Below, piece after piece: positions 1-8,725 of a DNA stretch of 64,000 nucleotides. The DNA is from Halarchaeum nitratireducens (GTDB taxonomy: Archaea; Halobacteriota; Halobacteria; Halobacteriales; Halobacteriaceae), in contig NZ_BMOQ01000002.1 of NCBI RefSeq assembly GCF_014647155.1, positions 372,001 through 436,000 of the forward strand, given 5' to 3'. The notes beneath the pieces are model-generated. The model did not search any database and was not told the DNA's origin. It saw only the letters and a program-made list of their open reading frames with translations. A program made the position numbers and the translations under genes. Each line of letters opens with the position of its first letter. Positions within the stretch are counted from its first letter, which is position 1.

Positions 1-186
1 TACGGCGTGGGTTGTGTGTCGTTGTCCATCAGTGGTTCACGAGGGGTGGAGCGACGAGCGTCCGTGTCCCGACGTCGCCGTCCGAGGTGGTTTCGATAGT
101 CATTATCTTTCGTATTGGGGTAGAGGTGATGCCACACCATATTATGTCTTCTGTTAACTGCCGCGATAGCGGCGTGCGGCCGTCCC
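1..186. other. Intergenic stretch downstream of livF
   Basis: No convincing gene is visible. The stretch is less GC-rich than the coding DNA around it. It carries the 12-mer CATTATCTTTCG (101-112), which occurs again at 1701-1712 upstream of livG. Because both neighbours read leftwards, this could be the promoter region of a leftward gene lying outside the window. Confidence 0.4.
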
Positions 187-897
187 TCAGACCGTTAGGT
201 ATTCGTCCTGTAGCTCCTCGTCGTCGAGGAGCGCCGCGTCGCCCTCGGCGACGATGCGGCCCGTCTCGATCATGTAGCCGCGATCGATGAGCGGGAGCAT
301 CCGCGTGATGTTCTGCTCGACGATCAGCACCGCGCGGTCGTCGGTGACGAGGTCCTCGAGGATGTCGATGACGTCGTCGATGATCGTCGGCGCGAGCCCC
401 TCCGTCGGTTCGTCGAGGAGGAGGAGGTCCGGGTCGGTGACGAGCGCGCGACCGATGGCGAGCATCTGTTGTTCGCCACCGCTCAGCGTTCCCCCGCGCT
501 GCGACTGGCGCTCGCCGAGGCGTTCGAACTGCTCGAAGACCTCCGCCAAGCGCTCCTCGCGCGTCGCCTTGTCGATGTCACGGGGCGCGGCGAGTTCGAG
601 GTTCTCGCGGACGGTCAGCGCCGGATAGATCTCCCGGTCCTCGGGGACGTACGCGATCTTGTCCCGGATGATGTCGTGGGTCTCCCACTCCGAGATGTCC
701 TCGCCGTCGTACACGATCCGGCCCGTCTTGCGGTCGATGCGGTTGACGATGCTGTCGAGCAGCGTCGTCTTCCCCATGCCGTTCCGGCTGAAGATGCCGA
801 CGACGTCGTTGTCGCCGACGTCGATGGAGACGTCGAAGAGGATCTGACTCTCGCCGTAGTAGGCGTTCAGCTCCTCGACGGAGAGCAGGTCACTCAC
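187..897 (-). CDS. livF: Branched-chain amino acid-type ABC transporter ATP-binding protein (LivF family)
   Basis: This is one of two cytoplasmic ATPases of a LivFGHMK-type importer. At 236 aa it has the usual LivF length. Walker A is SRNGMGKTT (37-45), the ABC signature LSGGEQQ is at 138-144 and Walker B LLLLDEP at 158-164. The first glycine of Walker A (normally GRNGMGKT) is replaced by Ser37. The start overlaps the end of livG by 8 nt, so the two are translationally coupled. No permease or binding-protein gene of this family sits next to the pair in the window; they may lie to the left. Substrate is unknown. The catabolic neighbourhood makes an aromatic or other organic acid as plausible as an amino acid. 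Confidence 0.88.
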   Translation of the reverse strand: MSDLLSVEELNAYYGESQILFDVSIDVGDNDVVGIFSRNGMGKTTLLDSIVNRIDRKTGRIVYDGEDISEWETHDIIRDKIAYVPEDREIYPALTVRENLELAAPRDIDKATREERLAEVFEQFERLGERQSQRGGTLSGGEQQMLAIGRALVTDPDLLLLDEPTEGLAPTIIDDVIDILEDLVTDDRAVLIVEQNITRMLPLIDRGYMIETGRIVAEGDAALLDDEELQDEYLTV

Positions 898-1612
898 CGA
901 GGTACACCTCCTTCACCGTCTCGTTAGCGACGACGTCGTCCGGCGACCCGGTGGTGAGGATGGAACCGTTGTGGAGGACGGTGATGCGATCGGAGAGCGC
1001 GCGCACGAGGTCGATGTCGTGTTCGATGACGAGCATCGTGTAGTCGCCGCGCATCTCCTCGAAGATCTGACGGACTTCCTCGGTCTCGGACTGGTTGAGT
1101 CCGGCCGCCGGTTCGTCGAAGAGGATCACCTCGGACTCCATGGCGAGCACCATGGCGATGTCGAGGAACCGTTGTTCGCCGTGCGAGAGGTTCTTCGCGA
1201 CGGTGTCGAGTTCGCCGTCCAGGTGCGCGATCTCGGCGACCTCCTCGATCTCCTCGGTGTAGTCCTCCTGGGGGGTGAACGCGCTCAGGACCGTCCGCTT
1301 CGAGTCGCGCGCCGCGAGCCGGAGGTGCTTTCTAACCGTCATCTCCGGGAAGTACTGGACGACCTGGAAGGACCGACCGATCCCCATGTTGGCGATGGCC
1401 GTCGGCGATCGACCGGCGATGTTCTCCCCCTTGTACGTGATCGTTCCGCGCGTCGGGGAGAGCTCGCCGGTGATGAGGTTGATCGTCGTCGTCTTCCCCG
1501 CGCCGTTCGGACCGATGAGCCCGTGGATCTCGCCGGGTTCGAGTTCCAGATTCAAGTCCTCGACGGCGACGAGCGAACCGAACTCCTTGGTCAGCCCCTC
1601 AATAGAGAGCAC
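890..1612 (-). CDS. livG: Branched-chain amino acid-type ABC transporter ATP-binding protein (LivG family)
   Basis: Partner ATPase of livF, 240 aa, starting at GTG 1610-1612. Walker A GPNGAGKTT is at 34-42, signature LSHGEQR at 142-148, Walker B VILFDEP at 162-168 and the switch histidine in VIEHD near 197. Signature and length fit LivG/BraF. It is the first gene of the visible pair. The nearest good TATA-like stretch (about 1750-1762) is some 140 nt upstream, so either there is a long leader or a weaker promoter is used. A zero-permease arrangement in the window leaves the substrate open. Confidence 0.88.
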   Translation of the reverse strand: MLSIEGLTKEFGSLVAVEDLNLELEPGEIHGLIGPNGAGKTTTINLITGELSPTRGTITYKGENIAGRSPTAIANMGIGRSFQVVQYFPEMTVRKHLRLAARDSKRTVLSAFTPQEDYTEEIEEVAEIAHLDGELDTVAKNLSHGEQRFLDIAMVLAMESEVILFDEPAAGLNQSETEEVRQIFEEMRGDYTMLVIEHDIDLVRALSDRITVLHNGSILTTGSPDDVVANETVKEVYLGE

Positions 1613-1899
1613 GGTACCACCGACCCAGCGGGGAGCGTTCGTCCGCCCGCCGTCCCGGAGTGGCGGACGAAAGCATCTGTGTGAGCATCACTGGTCCGTC
1701 CATTATCTTTCGGGGAGGTTAATGCTTTCGGGGTACGTTCGCTCGTGGCAATATAATAATAGTGCGTGATGGTGGACGGGCGGTCGATCGAGAGAGCGAC
1801 CGGAGCGGCGGCCGACACCTCGACGATGCCGGCGGCCGGGGACGACGGCGGTCGCGCGAAACGAGTGGATACCGGAAGCAGGGGAGAGAGCGTCGGGCG
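1613..1899. promoter_or_regulatory. Intergenic region upstream of livGF
   Basis: 287 nt between the livG start and the 3' end of the CoA ligase gene. It contains an AT-rich TATA-like stretch (about 1750-1762) and the second copy of CATTATCTTTCG (1701-1712). No small gene is convincing here. Confidence 0.35.
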
Positions 1900-3465
1900 C
1901 TACTCGCCGTCGCCGAGTTGCTTGGCGCTGAGGCGGTCGAGTTTTCCGGTGGCGGTGCGAGGGAGGGGCTCGTCGACGAAATGGTACGTTCGCGGGCGCT
2001 CCATCCGTGAAAGGTTGTCGCTGGCGATACACCAGTCGTCGAGGTCGTCGGCGGTGACGCTCGGGTCGGAGCGGTTGACGTAGGCGGTGACCTTCTCGCC
2101 GTACTCCTCGTCTGTGACGCCGACGATCGCCGCCTCCTCGACGCCGGGGTGTTCGTTGAGGCGCTCCTCGATGGGCGCGGGGTAGACCTTGATGCCCTTC
2201 GAGAGGATCATCAGGTCGCTGCGGCCCTCCAGATAGATGAAGCCGTCCTCGCTTCGGTAGCCGAGGTCGCCCGAGTACCACCAGCCGTCCTCGAAGGACT
2301 CATCCGTCTTCGGGGTGTCGCCCCACGCCCACACCGGTGCGTCGGGCGCGTTGATCACGAGCTCCCCGACTTCGCCCTGCGGGACGATGTCGTCGTACGA
2401 CCCGCCCTCCTCGACGATGCGCAGGCGAACGCCCGGGACCGGTTTCCCGACGCTCTCCACGCGTTCCTCGTTCAGCTCCGCGTTCTGCATCACCGTCGAG
2501 AACGACTCCGTCGCCGCGTACATGTTCTTCACTTCGGAGCAGAGGTTCTCGCGGAGGTTGCGGAGCGTCGTGGCGTCCAGCACCTCGCCGGCGGATGTGA
2601 TCGCTTCGAGCGAGGAGACGTCGTGCTCCGCCAGCGCGTCCGAGCGCAGGATCTCGCGCCACATTGTCGGGACGAGCATCCCCGTGGTGAGTTCGTGCGT
2701 CTCGATCATGTCGAGGTAGGTCTCGGCGTCCCAGTTGCTGAGGAAATGGGTCTCGGCGCCGGAGACGAGCGCGGGGAGCATCACCGAATACCACGCGGCG
2801 AACGACGGCGTGAACGTGTTCGGCTGACGCGACGAGCGATTCACCTCCGCGACATCGACCAGCGTGCTGCCGCGGAGGTAGAGGGCGCGGTGGGTGAAAC
2901 ACCAGCCCTTTGGCTGGCCGGTCGTGCCGGAGGTCCAGAGAACGGCGGCGAGGTCGTCCTCAGTGACGCGAATGTCGGGTTCGGCGGCGGACTGGCCCTC
3001 GACGAGGTCGGCCTTCGATTGCTCGTAGTCGGCCTGCGGCTCCGCGAGCGTGATGACGGCGGCGAGGTCCGTGGTGATCTTCTCCCGGACGCGCTCCTCG
3101 AAGAACTCGGCAGTGCGCTCGTCGACGACGAGCACGCGCGGACGGAGTTCGTCGATGCAGTGTTGGACCGTGTTCGGCGACGCCCGGATGTGGAGGTTCG
3201 AGACCGTACACCCGGCTTTCAGCGCCCCGTTCCACAGCGAGACGTGCTCCAGGGAGTTCTGACACAACATCGCTACCCGGTCCCCCTGCGCGACGTACTC
3301 CCGGAGTCCGTTCGCCACCCGGTTGCTCTCCCGGTCGAACTCCTCCCACGTCATCGTCCGTCCTTCGACTCCGCTCCCGAACGCCGTCCCCTTCGGGTTG
3401 TTCTCCGCTGCCATGGCCGAGAGGTCGCTAATCGGGGGAACGTCGTGCTCGGACCCGTGTTGCAT
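1900..3465 (-). CDS. AMP-forming acyl/aryl-CoA ligase (ANL superfamily)
   Basis: Would activate a carboxylic acid to its CoA thioester through an acyl-adenylate. The P-loop-like motif WTSGTTGQPKG lies about 40% into the protein. It is followed by the adenylate motif NMYAATE, the hinge region YSGDLGYRSEDGFIYLEGRSD and the catalytic lysine in LPRTATGKLDR near the C-terminus. I place the start at ATG 3463-3465 (521 aa) because a TATA element (CTATAAG, complement of about 3491-3498) sits about 30 nt upstream; the frame stays open to 3567 but without support. Substrate is not evident. The divergent thioesterase and nearby ring-cleavage genes suggest an aromatic or phenylpropanoid acid, which is inference. 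Confidence 0.85.
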   Translation of the reverse strand: MQHGSEHDVPPISDLSAMAAENNPKGTAFGSGVEGRTMTWEEFDRESNRVANGLREYVAQGDRVAMLCQNSLEHVSLWNGALKAGCTVSNLHIRASPNTVQHCIDELRPRVLVVDERTAEFFEERVREKITTDLAAVITLAEPQADYEQSKADLVEGQSAAEPDIRVTEDDLAAVLWTSGTTGQPKGWCFTHRALYLRGSTLVDVAEVNRSSRQPNTFTPSFAAWYSVMLPALVSGAETHFLSNWDAETYLDMIETHELTTGMLVPTMWREILRSDALAEHDVSSLEAITSAGEVLDATTLRNLRENLCSEVKNMYAATESFSTVMQNAELNEERVESVGKPVPGVRLRIVEEGGSYDDIVPQGEVGELVINAPDAPVWAWGDTPKTDESFEDGWWYSGDLGYRSEDGFIYLEGRSDLMILSKGIKVYPAPIEERLNEHPGVEEAAIVGVTDEEYGEKVTAYVNRSDPSVTADDLDDWCIASDNLSRMERPRTYHFVDEPLPRTATGKLDRLSAKQLGDGE

Positions 3466-3653
3466 ATAACGATAGATAATCCTGCGATTACTTATAGTTT
3501 GAGAGTTCGGATCAACGGGAGTATCGGCGCGTCTCGCCGTTAGCGTCCAGTCGCTCAGGCGAGACACTCCGTCGGCGACGCACGACCGAACTGGTGGGGA
3601 ACGCCGGCGGCGGCACCGAAAGGGATTTGTGTATAACCGTCATCTTCCGGGTG
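3466..3653. promoter_or_regulatory. Divergent promoter region, CoA ligase / thioesterase
   Basis: The complement of 3491-3498 reads CTATAAG, about 30 nt upstream of the ligase ATG, which fits a leaderless transcript. TATAA at 3632-3636 precedes the thioesterase ATG at 3654, but the 20-nt spacing is shorter than usual. Back-to-back arrangement suggests shared control. Confidence 0.5.
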
Positions 3654-4049
3654 ATGTTCGAGCACGAATGGAAGTGTCACTGGGGGCAGGTCGATCCGGC
3701 AGGAATCGCGTACTACCCGCGTCTCGTCGACGCGATGCACGAGGCCGGTGAGGAGTTCATGGAGAGCATCGGGATCTCCTACATGGACGTCAACGAGTTC
3801 GACATGGACCTGCCGCTCGTGGCGATGGACATGGAGTTCCGGAAGCCGGTGTTCGTCGGCGACACGATCAGCATCGAGGTCGAACCGGACATCGGCACCA
3901 AGAGCCTCGGGTTCGACTTCACGGCGCGCCACGAGGACGGCGAGATCGCCTTCGAGGGCCACGAGCAACACGTCTGCGTCGACAAGAACAAACAGAGCAT
4001 GGTCATCCCCGACAAGGTGCGCGATCCGCTCGAAGAAGCGATCGAGTAA
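3654..4049 (+). CDS. Acyl-CoA thioesterase, 4-hydroxybenzoyl-CoA thioesterase-type hot-dog protein
   Basis: 131 aa, the normal size of a single hot-dog domain. The N-terminus FEHEWKCHWGQVDPAGIAYY and the following long helix with an acidic pair (HEAGEEF) match the 4HBT/YbgC family, where the Asp of VDPAG is the catalytic or substrate-contacting residue. I start at ATG 3654 because the fold begins at Phe2; the open frame upstream to 3594 is not needed. It is divergent from the CoA ligase, so the two could activate and release the same acid. Exact substrate unknown. Confidence 0.82.
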   Translation: MFEHEWKCHWGQVDPAGIAYYPRLVDAMHEAGEEFMESIGISYMDVNEFDMDLPLVAMDMEFRKPVFVGDTISIEVEPDIGTKSLGFDFTARHEDGEIAFEGHEQHVCVDKNKQSMVIPDKVRDPLEEAIE

Positions 4050-4190
4050 CGGTTCTGCGTCGTCGTACCGCGTGCGAACCGTCAGCCGGCCGTTTTCTCC
4101 CGTCTCTCGGAACCGTGCGCCCGCGTCGCCCCGCGTAGCCACAGCCCAGCGCGTCTCCCCGGCTCAGCCGCTCGTCCGCGTCCAGCACAG

Positions 4191-4209
4191 TATCCGATAG
4201 TATCGGATA
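4191..4209. promoter_or_regulatory. Perfect 9-1-9 palindrome, putative operator (motif A)
   Basis: TATCCGATA-G-TATCGGATA reads the same on both strands apart from the centre base. Related sites occur at 5185, 9544, 12727, 16114 and 16271. It is 34 nt before a motif B site. Unusually it lies between two convergent genes. Confidence 0.6.
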
Positions 4210-4233
4210 TTGCGTGACATCTCCCGGCGTATA

Positions 4234-4255
4234 TTTACAAATATATTCTCGTAAA
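4234..4255. promoter_or_regulatory. TTTAC-N12-GTAAA inverted repeat (motif B)
   Basis: One of three 22-nt sites in the left 17 kb with identical arms and identical 12-nt spacing (others 12798-12819 and 16184-16205). All three read TTTACA, ATA in the middle and TCGTAAA at the end. Confidence 0.55.
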
Positions 4256-4367
4256 GAAGTGCGTCTTTGGGGAATCTAATCAACCGCGATCGGGCGACGG
4301 TCCACCGATTCCGCCGGTACGGACGTCGACGGGAGGGATTCGAGAGCGTCCGAAATGCTCCGAGAGA

Positions 4368-5150
4368 TCAGGGCTCGCGGGGCGTCCCCGAACCGCCGTA
4401 CTGATAGTTGATGGAGATGCGATTGACCGACTCCTCGATCTTCTGACGGAGTTCCTCCTGGTACGACTCGTTCTGTACGCGTCCCGAGGGGGCGACGATG
4501 TTCAACGCGCCGTGGAGTCGCTCGTCGATGAGGATCGGGACCGCGATCATGCCCATCCCGATCACCTGTTCGTCCCAGTCGACCGCGTAGCCCCGCTCCT
4601 TGATGCGTTCGCGCTCGGCCCAGAGCGCGTCGGGGTCGGTAACGGTCCGCTCCGTGCGCTCCGCCAGCGGCCCGTCGCGCAACAGCGCTTCGGCCTCGTC
4701 GTCCGGGAGGTACGCGAGGATGACCTTTCCGGACGCGTGGGTGTGGAGGGGCGTCATCGCGCCCGGATAGGTCCCGAGGTTCAGCGCCTGGGGACCCTCC
4801 TCCTGATGGAGGATCAGCCCCCGGCCGTCGTGTTCGATCGTGAGCCCGACGAGCTCGTTCGTGTCGTTCGCCACGCGCTTCATCTCCGGTTTCGCGGTCT
4901 GAAAGAGCCGATCGCGGTGCTTCATCCGCCCGGCCATCGTGTATATCCGAGGGCTGAGTCGGTACTCCCCGTCCTCCCGCGTCACGTAGCCGGTCTCGTG
5001 GAGCGTCCGGAGGTAGTCGTACATCGTGCTGCTGGGGAGGTCCATGCGCTTTGCGAGCTCGGTCGGGCCGGCCCCGTTCGTCTCTTGGAGGACATCGAGT
5101 ACTTCGAACGCCCGCCGAATCGTCGTCAGCGAACGGGGATCATCGCTCAT
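4368..5150 (-). CDS. IclR-family transcriptional regulator
   Basis: 260 aa, typical IclR length. Residues about 8-70 form the winged helix-turn-helix (GPTELAKRMDLPSSTMYDYL is the recognition part). Residues about 80-250 form the effector-binding domain with the family's THASGKV and GMGMIAVPI segments. IclR proteins in haloarchaea and bacteria usually control catabolic genes, and this one sits between the CoA ligase/thioesterase pair and the ring-cleavage dioxygenase. Its start at ATG 5148-5150 is 28 nt from a TATA box (complement of 5174-5185), with an imperfect motif A palindrome immediately upstream. That placement suggests autoregulation and makes it the best candidate to read motif A elsewhere in the region. 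Confidence 0.9.
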   Translation of the reverse strand: MSDDPRSLTTIRRAFEVLDVLQETNGAGPTELAKRMDLPSSTMYDYLRTLHETGYVTREDGEYRLSPRIYTMAGRMKHRDRLFQTAKPEMKRVANDTNELVGLTIEHDGRGLILHQEEGPQALNLGTYPGAMTPLHTHASGKVILAYLPDDEAEALLRDGPLAERTERTVTDPDALWAERERIKERGYAVDWDEQVIGMGMIAVPILIDERLHGALNIVAPSGRVQNESYQEELRQKIEESVNRISINYQYGGSGTPREP

Positions 5151-5173
5151 ACCCGTAACTACCGTGACTGATG

Positions 5174-5199
5174 CCGATATATTTTCCGGAATATTCGGA
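5174..5199 (-). promoter_or_regulatory. iclR promoter with motif A-like operator
   Basis: On the minus strand a TATATCGG box (about 5174-5181) lies 28 nt before the IclR start. It is directly preceded by TCCG-GAATATT-CGGA (5185-5199), which shares its outer arms with the palindrome at 4191-4209. Confidence 0.5.
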
Positions 5200-5282
5200 T
5201 GGTCGAAGTGGGGATCGGCTCACGGAAGGGAGGCGTCGCTACGCGGGTAGCGTGCGGAAAAACCGAAGGCGGCCGTCGGGTG

Positions 5283-6218
5283 TCAGTACTGGACGCGCTC
5301 CGTCGACTCGATCTGGCCGATCCACTGGCGATCCTCGAGGTCGCCCTCCTGCCACGCGATGGGCTCCCAGTTGGGGTCGAAGACGAGGTAGCCGCCGGCG
5401 TTGAACTCGATGCGGTGGCCGCTCTCCTCGTCGCGCGCGTAGAGGAACTTCCCGCGGGAGATGGAGTGCTGCCCGATCCCGTCCGTGGGGACGCCGCGCT
5501 CGTTCATCGCGTCGGCGGCGTCGAAGAGGTCGTCGGCGCTATCGACCTTGTAGGCGATGTGGTGGAGTCCCGGGGGCTGTTCCGCCTCGTCGTCGATGAC
5601 CGCGGCCTCGATCTTGTTGCCGTTCGAGCTCACGAACGTCCCCCAGCGCGAGCCGTCCTCGCGGTCGTAGTACTCCTGGACCGTGAAGTCGAAGGTCTCC
5701 TGAAGCCACTCGGCACAGCCCGGCGCGTCGGCGTCCCAGATCTGGACGTGGTCGATCCGACGGGGGGCGACGGGGTTCGTTGTCGTCCGGGAGTACGTCT
5801 TGTTCTTCAGCTTCGAGCGCCGTTCCGCGGGCGGATCGGGCTTCTCCATCTCGTGGTAGAACTCGAAGAGGTGACCGTGCGGCGTCGAGAAGCGGATCGC
5901 CTCGCCCTGTCCCGCCTCCTCGCCGGCGTCGACCCACGTCACGTCGATGTCCTCCTCGGTTTCGAGCAGGTCCGCGTACGCTTCGAGGTCCTCGGGATTA
6001 CGGGTCTGCCAGCCGATGTGAGCGACGCCGGCTCGCTCGGCCTCCGTCAGACTGACCGAGTGGTGATCGAACTCGTCGACCGCGCGGAGGTAGACCGTTC
6101 CGTCCTCCCGTTCGACCTCTTCGAATCCGACCGCGTCCACGAAGAACTCTAAGGACGCGTCGAGGTCAGCCGTTTCGAGCGCGACGTGCCCAATACGTGC
6201 TAGTTCTGGCTCGGACAT
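5283..6218 (-). CDS. Type I extradiol ring-cleavage dioxygenase (catechol/homoprotocatechuate 2,3-dioxygenase-like)
   Basis: Opens a catechol-type ring next to its two hydroxyls using Fe(II) or Mn(II). Two vicinal-oxygen-chelate modules are visible (residues about 5-120 and 152-280). Metal ligands expected in the second module are present: His157 (RIDHVQI), His219/220 (GLHHIAYK) and Glu271 (HRIEFNAGG). The segment GQHSISRGKFLY and GHRIEF resemble homoprotocatechuate 2,3-dioxygenases more than XylE. An HpcH/HpaI aldolase 3 kb away would fit that pathway. The start at ATG 6216-6218 has a CTTAATG TATA-like element 28 nt upstream. The hydrolase, dehydrogenase and hydratase of a full meta pathway are not in the window. 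Confidence 0.85.
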   Translation of the reverse strand: MSEPELARIGHVALETADLDASLEFFVDAVGFEEVEREDGTVYLRAVDEFDHHSVSLTEAERAGVAHIGWQTRNPEDLEAYADLLETEEDIDVTWVDAGEEAGQGEAIRFSTPHGHLFEFYHEMEKPDPPAERRSKLKNKTYSRTTTNPVAPRRIDHVQIWDADAPGCAEWLQETFDFTVQEYYDREDGSRWGTFVSSNGNKIEAAVIDDEAEQPPGLHHIAYKVDSADDLFDAADAMNERGVPTDGIGQHSISRGKFLYARDEESGHRIEFNAGGYLVFDPNWEPIAWQEGDLEDRQWIGQIESTERVQY

Positions 6219-6382
6219 ACGTGAACATCATTCGTGACTCATCATTAAGCCTTCCGTACCACTGAGACTGAATGGGAATGAGAGCGCTCGGACGACCGGG
6301 CGCGGTGAGCGATACCGAGTACCGCGGCCGCTCGGAGCGATATATAACTATTTGTTGGTGGGGACACAACGGTCGGGTAGCA

Positions 6383-7894
6383 ATGAGTAAGCAAGACGCC
6401 GTGCCGCCGGCAGCGGAGGCGCTACCCGATCCGGCCGACGCGGACAACGTCGTGTACGACCCCAGCGAAGAGCGGTTACGGGAGTTCTCCGCGCACCTGG
6501 AGACGACGACCGAGTTCGGCTCGCCCGCGTACGTCAGCGAGCAGCGCTCGCGCTCGTCTGGCCGGACGAAGAACGACGTCGACGACGAGTTCGGAAGCGA
6601 GGACTACGGCCGAATCAGAGACGCGATCGCGTACGCGCGCGAGCACGAGATGCTCTGTATCGACCGACAGGTGGGGCGTCACCCCGAGCACACGTACTGC
6701 TATCGGTACTACGTCCCGAAGGCGTACGGCCGCATCGCGCTCGCCGTTACCCGCCTCTTCGAGCCCGCGCCGGCCGACGCTGACCCCGACTTCCTCACCG
6801 TTCAGCTGCCGGACCACGACGAGCTCGCCATTCGCGCCGTTCCGGACGCCGGCGTCACCGCCGTACTCGGAAGCGACTACACGGGCGAGGCGAAGAAGGC
6901 GGCCCTCCGCCTCTTCATGTACCGCGCGAAGCGAGCCGGCGGGCTCGGCCTCCACGCGGGGAGCAAGCGCGTGACGGTCCGCGACGACGAGGGCGACCTC
7001 CGAACGGTCGGACAGGTCTTCCTCGGGCTCTCGGGCACCGGCAAGTCGACGCTCACCGCGCACGGCCTCGGCCTCGACGATCCCGAGGACGCCGTCATGG
7101 TACAGGACGACGTCTGCGCGCTCCTACCGAACGGAACCGTCGCCGGGAGCGAGGGCAACGGGCTGTACCTCAAGACGATCGGCCTCGACGCCGACGAGCA
7201 GCCCGAGGTGTACGACGCCGTCACGCACGAGTCCGCCGTCCTGGAGAACGTCGACATCGCCGAGGACGGGACGGTCGACTTCGACAGCGATCGATACACC
7301 AGCAACGGGCGCGCCACCGTGCTCCGCGAGCACCTCGACTCCGCGGCCGAGGAGATCGACCTCGAACGCGCACAGCAGGTGTTCTTCATCACCCGGAATC
7401 CGACGATGCCCCCCGTCGCGAAGCTCCCGGCGGACGCGGCCGCGGCCGCGTTCATGCTCGGTGAGTCGGTCCAGACGAGCGCGGGCGATCCGTCGAGCGC
7501 CGGGGAGGCCATCCGCGTGGTCGGGACGAACCCCTTCATCATCGGCTCCGAGGGCGAGGAGGGCAACCGCTTCCGCGACCTCGTCGACGACCTCGACGTC
7601 GAGTGTTACGTCCTCAACACCGGCTCCCTCGGGGACGGGGTGAAGTCCATCGGCGTCGAGGAGTCGACGACGATCCTCCGCGAGATCTCGCGCGGGCGCG
7701 TCGAATGGGACGACGCCGCCGAGCGCGGGTTCGCCGTTCCGACGTCCGTCCCCGGACTGGACGTAGACGAGTACGACGTCGCCGACTACGTGATGGACTA
7801 CGATCGAAAGCGCCGAGAGCTCCGTGCGGAGCGCCGTGACTACCTCGAGGGCTTCGACGACCTCGACGAGAGTATCGTCGAGAACGTCTACTGA
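6383..7894 (+). CDS. pckA: Phosphoenolpyruvate carboxykinase (ATP)
   Basis: Converts oxaloacetate to phosphoenolpyruvate, the entry to gluconeogenesis. 503 aa from ATG 6383, close to the ATP-type enzyme's usual 520-540. P-loop GLSGTGKST is at 215-223 and the metal-binding kinase-2 motif VMVQDDV near 240. The RSSGRTKND segment near 57-65 corresponds to the substrate-binding RSPKD region. I reject the longer frame from 6272: the sequence TATATAAC (6341-6348) is a strong TATA box whose transcript would begin around 6370. Its presence inside a catabolic cluster fits growth on acids or aromatics that feed the TCA cycle. Confidence 0.9.
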   Translation: MSKQDAVPPAAEALPDPADADNVVYDPSEERLREFSAHLETTTEFGSPAYVSEQRSRSSGRTKNDVDDEFGSEDYGRIRDAIAYAREHEMLCIDRQVGRHPEHTYCYRYYVPKAYGRIALAVTRLFEPAPADADPDFLTVQLPDHDELAIRAVPDAGVTAVLGSDYTGEAKKAALRLFMYRAKRAGGLGLHAGSKRVTVRDDEGDLRTVGQVFLGLSGTGKSTLTAHGLGLDDPEDAVMVQDDVCALLPNGTVAGSEGNGLYLKTIGLDADEQPEVYDAVTHESAVLENVDIAEDGTVDFDSDRYTSNGRATVLREHLDSAAEEIDLERAQQVFFITRNPTMPPVAKLPADAAAAAFMLGESVQTSAGDPSSAGEAIRVVGTNPFIIGSEGEEGNRFRDLVDDLDVECYVLNTGSLGDGVKSIGVEESTTILREISRGRVEWDDAAERGFAVPTSVPGLDVDEYDVADYVMDYDRKRRELRAERRDYLEGFDDLDESIVENVY

Positions 7895-7897
7895 CGC

Positions 7898-8665
7898 TCA
7901 CTCGCGCGGCGTCGCGTCGAAGATCGCCTTCAGGTTCGCGAACGACTCGACCGTGCCGTCGCTCGTCTCGATTTCGAACAGCGCGCGGGCGTCCGCGTCG
8001 GCCTCTCGGAGGACGGTCTCGACGCGCTCGCGCGTCGCGCCGTCGAGCGATTGGGCGGCTGCCCACGCATCGAAGTCGAGCGTCTTCTTGAATCGCGCCG
8101 TCCGCTCGACCTCGAACCCCGCGGCGCGAAGCCACTCGCGCCACCGCTCGACGGTGTAGGACTCGACGTGACTCGGATCCCGGAGGCGCTCGACGCGGTT
8201 GAGGAAGGCGGCGAGGTCGGCGTCCGCGGGCGCGACGTTGTCCTCGATCACGAGGCGACCGTCCGCGGTGAGGACGCGCGCCGCCTCCGCGAGGAAGGCT
8301 TCGGGATCGGGGAAGTGGTGAGCGGCGATACGACACGTCACCGCGTCGACGCTGTCATCGGCGACCGGGAGACGTTCGGCGTCACCGACGACGCCAGCGA
8401 CGCCGTCGAAGGCGTCGGTCGCGGTTCGCACCATCTCCGGAGACGCGTCGAGTCCGACGACATCCGGAACGCCTCGATCGGCGACCGCGCCCGCGGCGTG
8501 GCCGGCACCCGTGGCGACGTCGAGGGCGGTCGTCGCGTCGGCGCACCAGTCCGCCAGCGTTTCGAGGTCGCGGCCCTCCCCGTGAACGTCGCTCGCCAAG
8601 TAGGCGTCCGTCGCCGAGCCGAACGACGCCGCCGTCTCTCGTTTCTGATCCGTGTGGTCCGTCAT
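7898..8665 (-). CDS. Class I SAM-dependent methyltransferase (UbiE/YcgJ-like)
   Basis: 255 aa cytosolic protein with a Rossmann-type methyltransferase fold. Motif I LDVATGAGHAA is near residue 50, the acidic end of strand 2 is in VVGLDASPEM, and the post-motif region CRIAAHHFPDPEAFLAEAARVL matches the UbiE/Methyltransf_11 group. It is convergent with pckA (3 nt between stops). The target molecule cannot be read from the sequence. Confidence 0.8.
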   Translation of the reverse strand: MTDHTDQKRETAASFGSATDAYLASDVHGEGRDLETLADWCADATTALDVATGAGHAAGAVADRGVPDVVGLDASPEMVRTATDAFDGVAGVVGDAERLPVADDSVDAVTCRIAAHHFPDPEAFLAEAARVLTADGRLVIEDNVAPADADLAAFLNRVERLRDPSHVESYTVERWREWLRAAGFEVERTARFKKTLDFDAWAAAQSLDGATRERVETVLREADADARALFEIETSDGTVESFANLKAIFDATPRE

Positions 8666-8725
8666 TACCTCTCCTTCGTGCCGGAAGATGAAGAAGCGTC
8701 CCGTCTCGTGACGGGCGAGCGGGCG

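Larger units (their letters stand above)
4050..4367. other. Convergent intergenic region carrying two inverted repeats
   Basis: 318 nt between the 3' ends of the thioesterase and IclR genes. No protein gene is convincing. It holds the perfect palindrome at 4191-4209 and the TTTAC-N12-GTAAA element at 4234-4255. GTATATTTA at 4230-4237 would serve as a plus-strand TATA box, so a small RNA starting near 4262 is possible. Confidence 0.4.
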
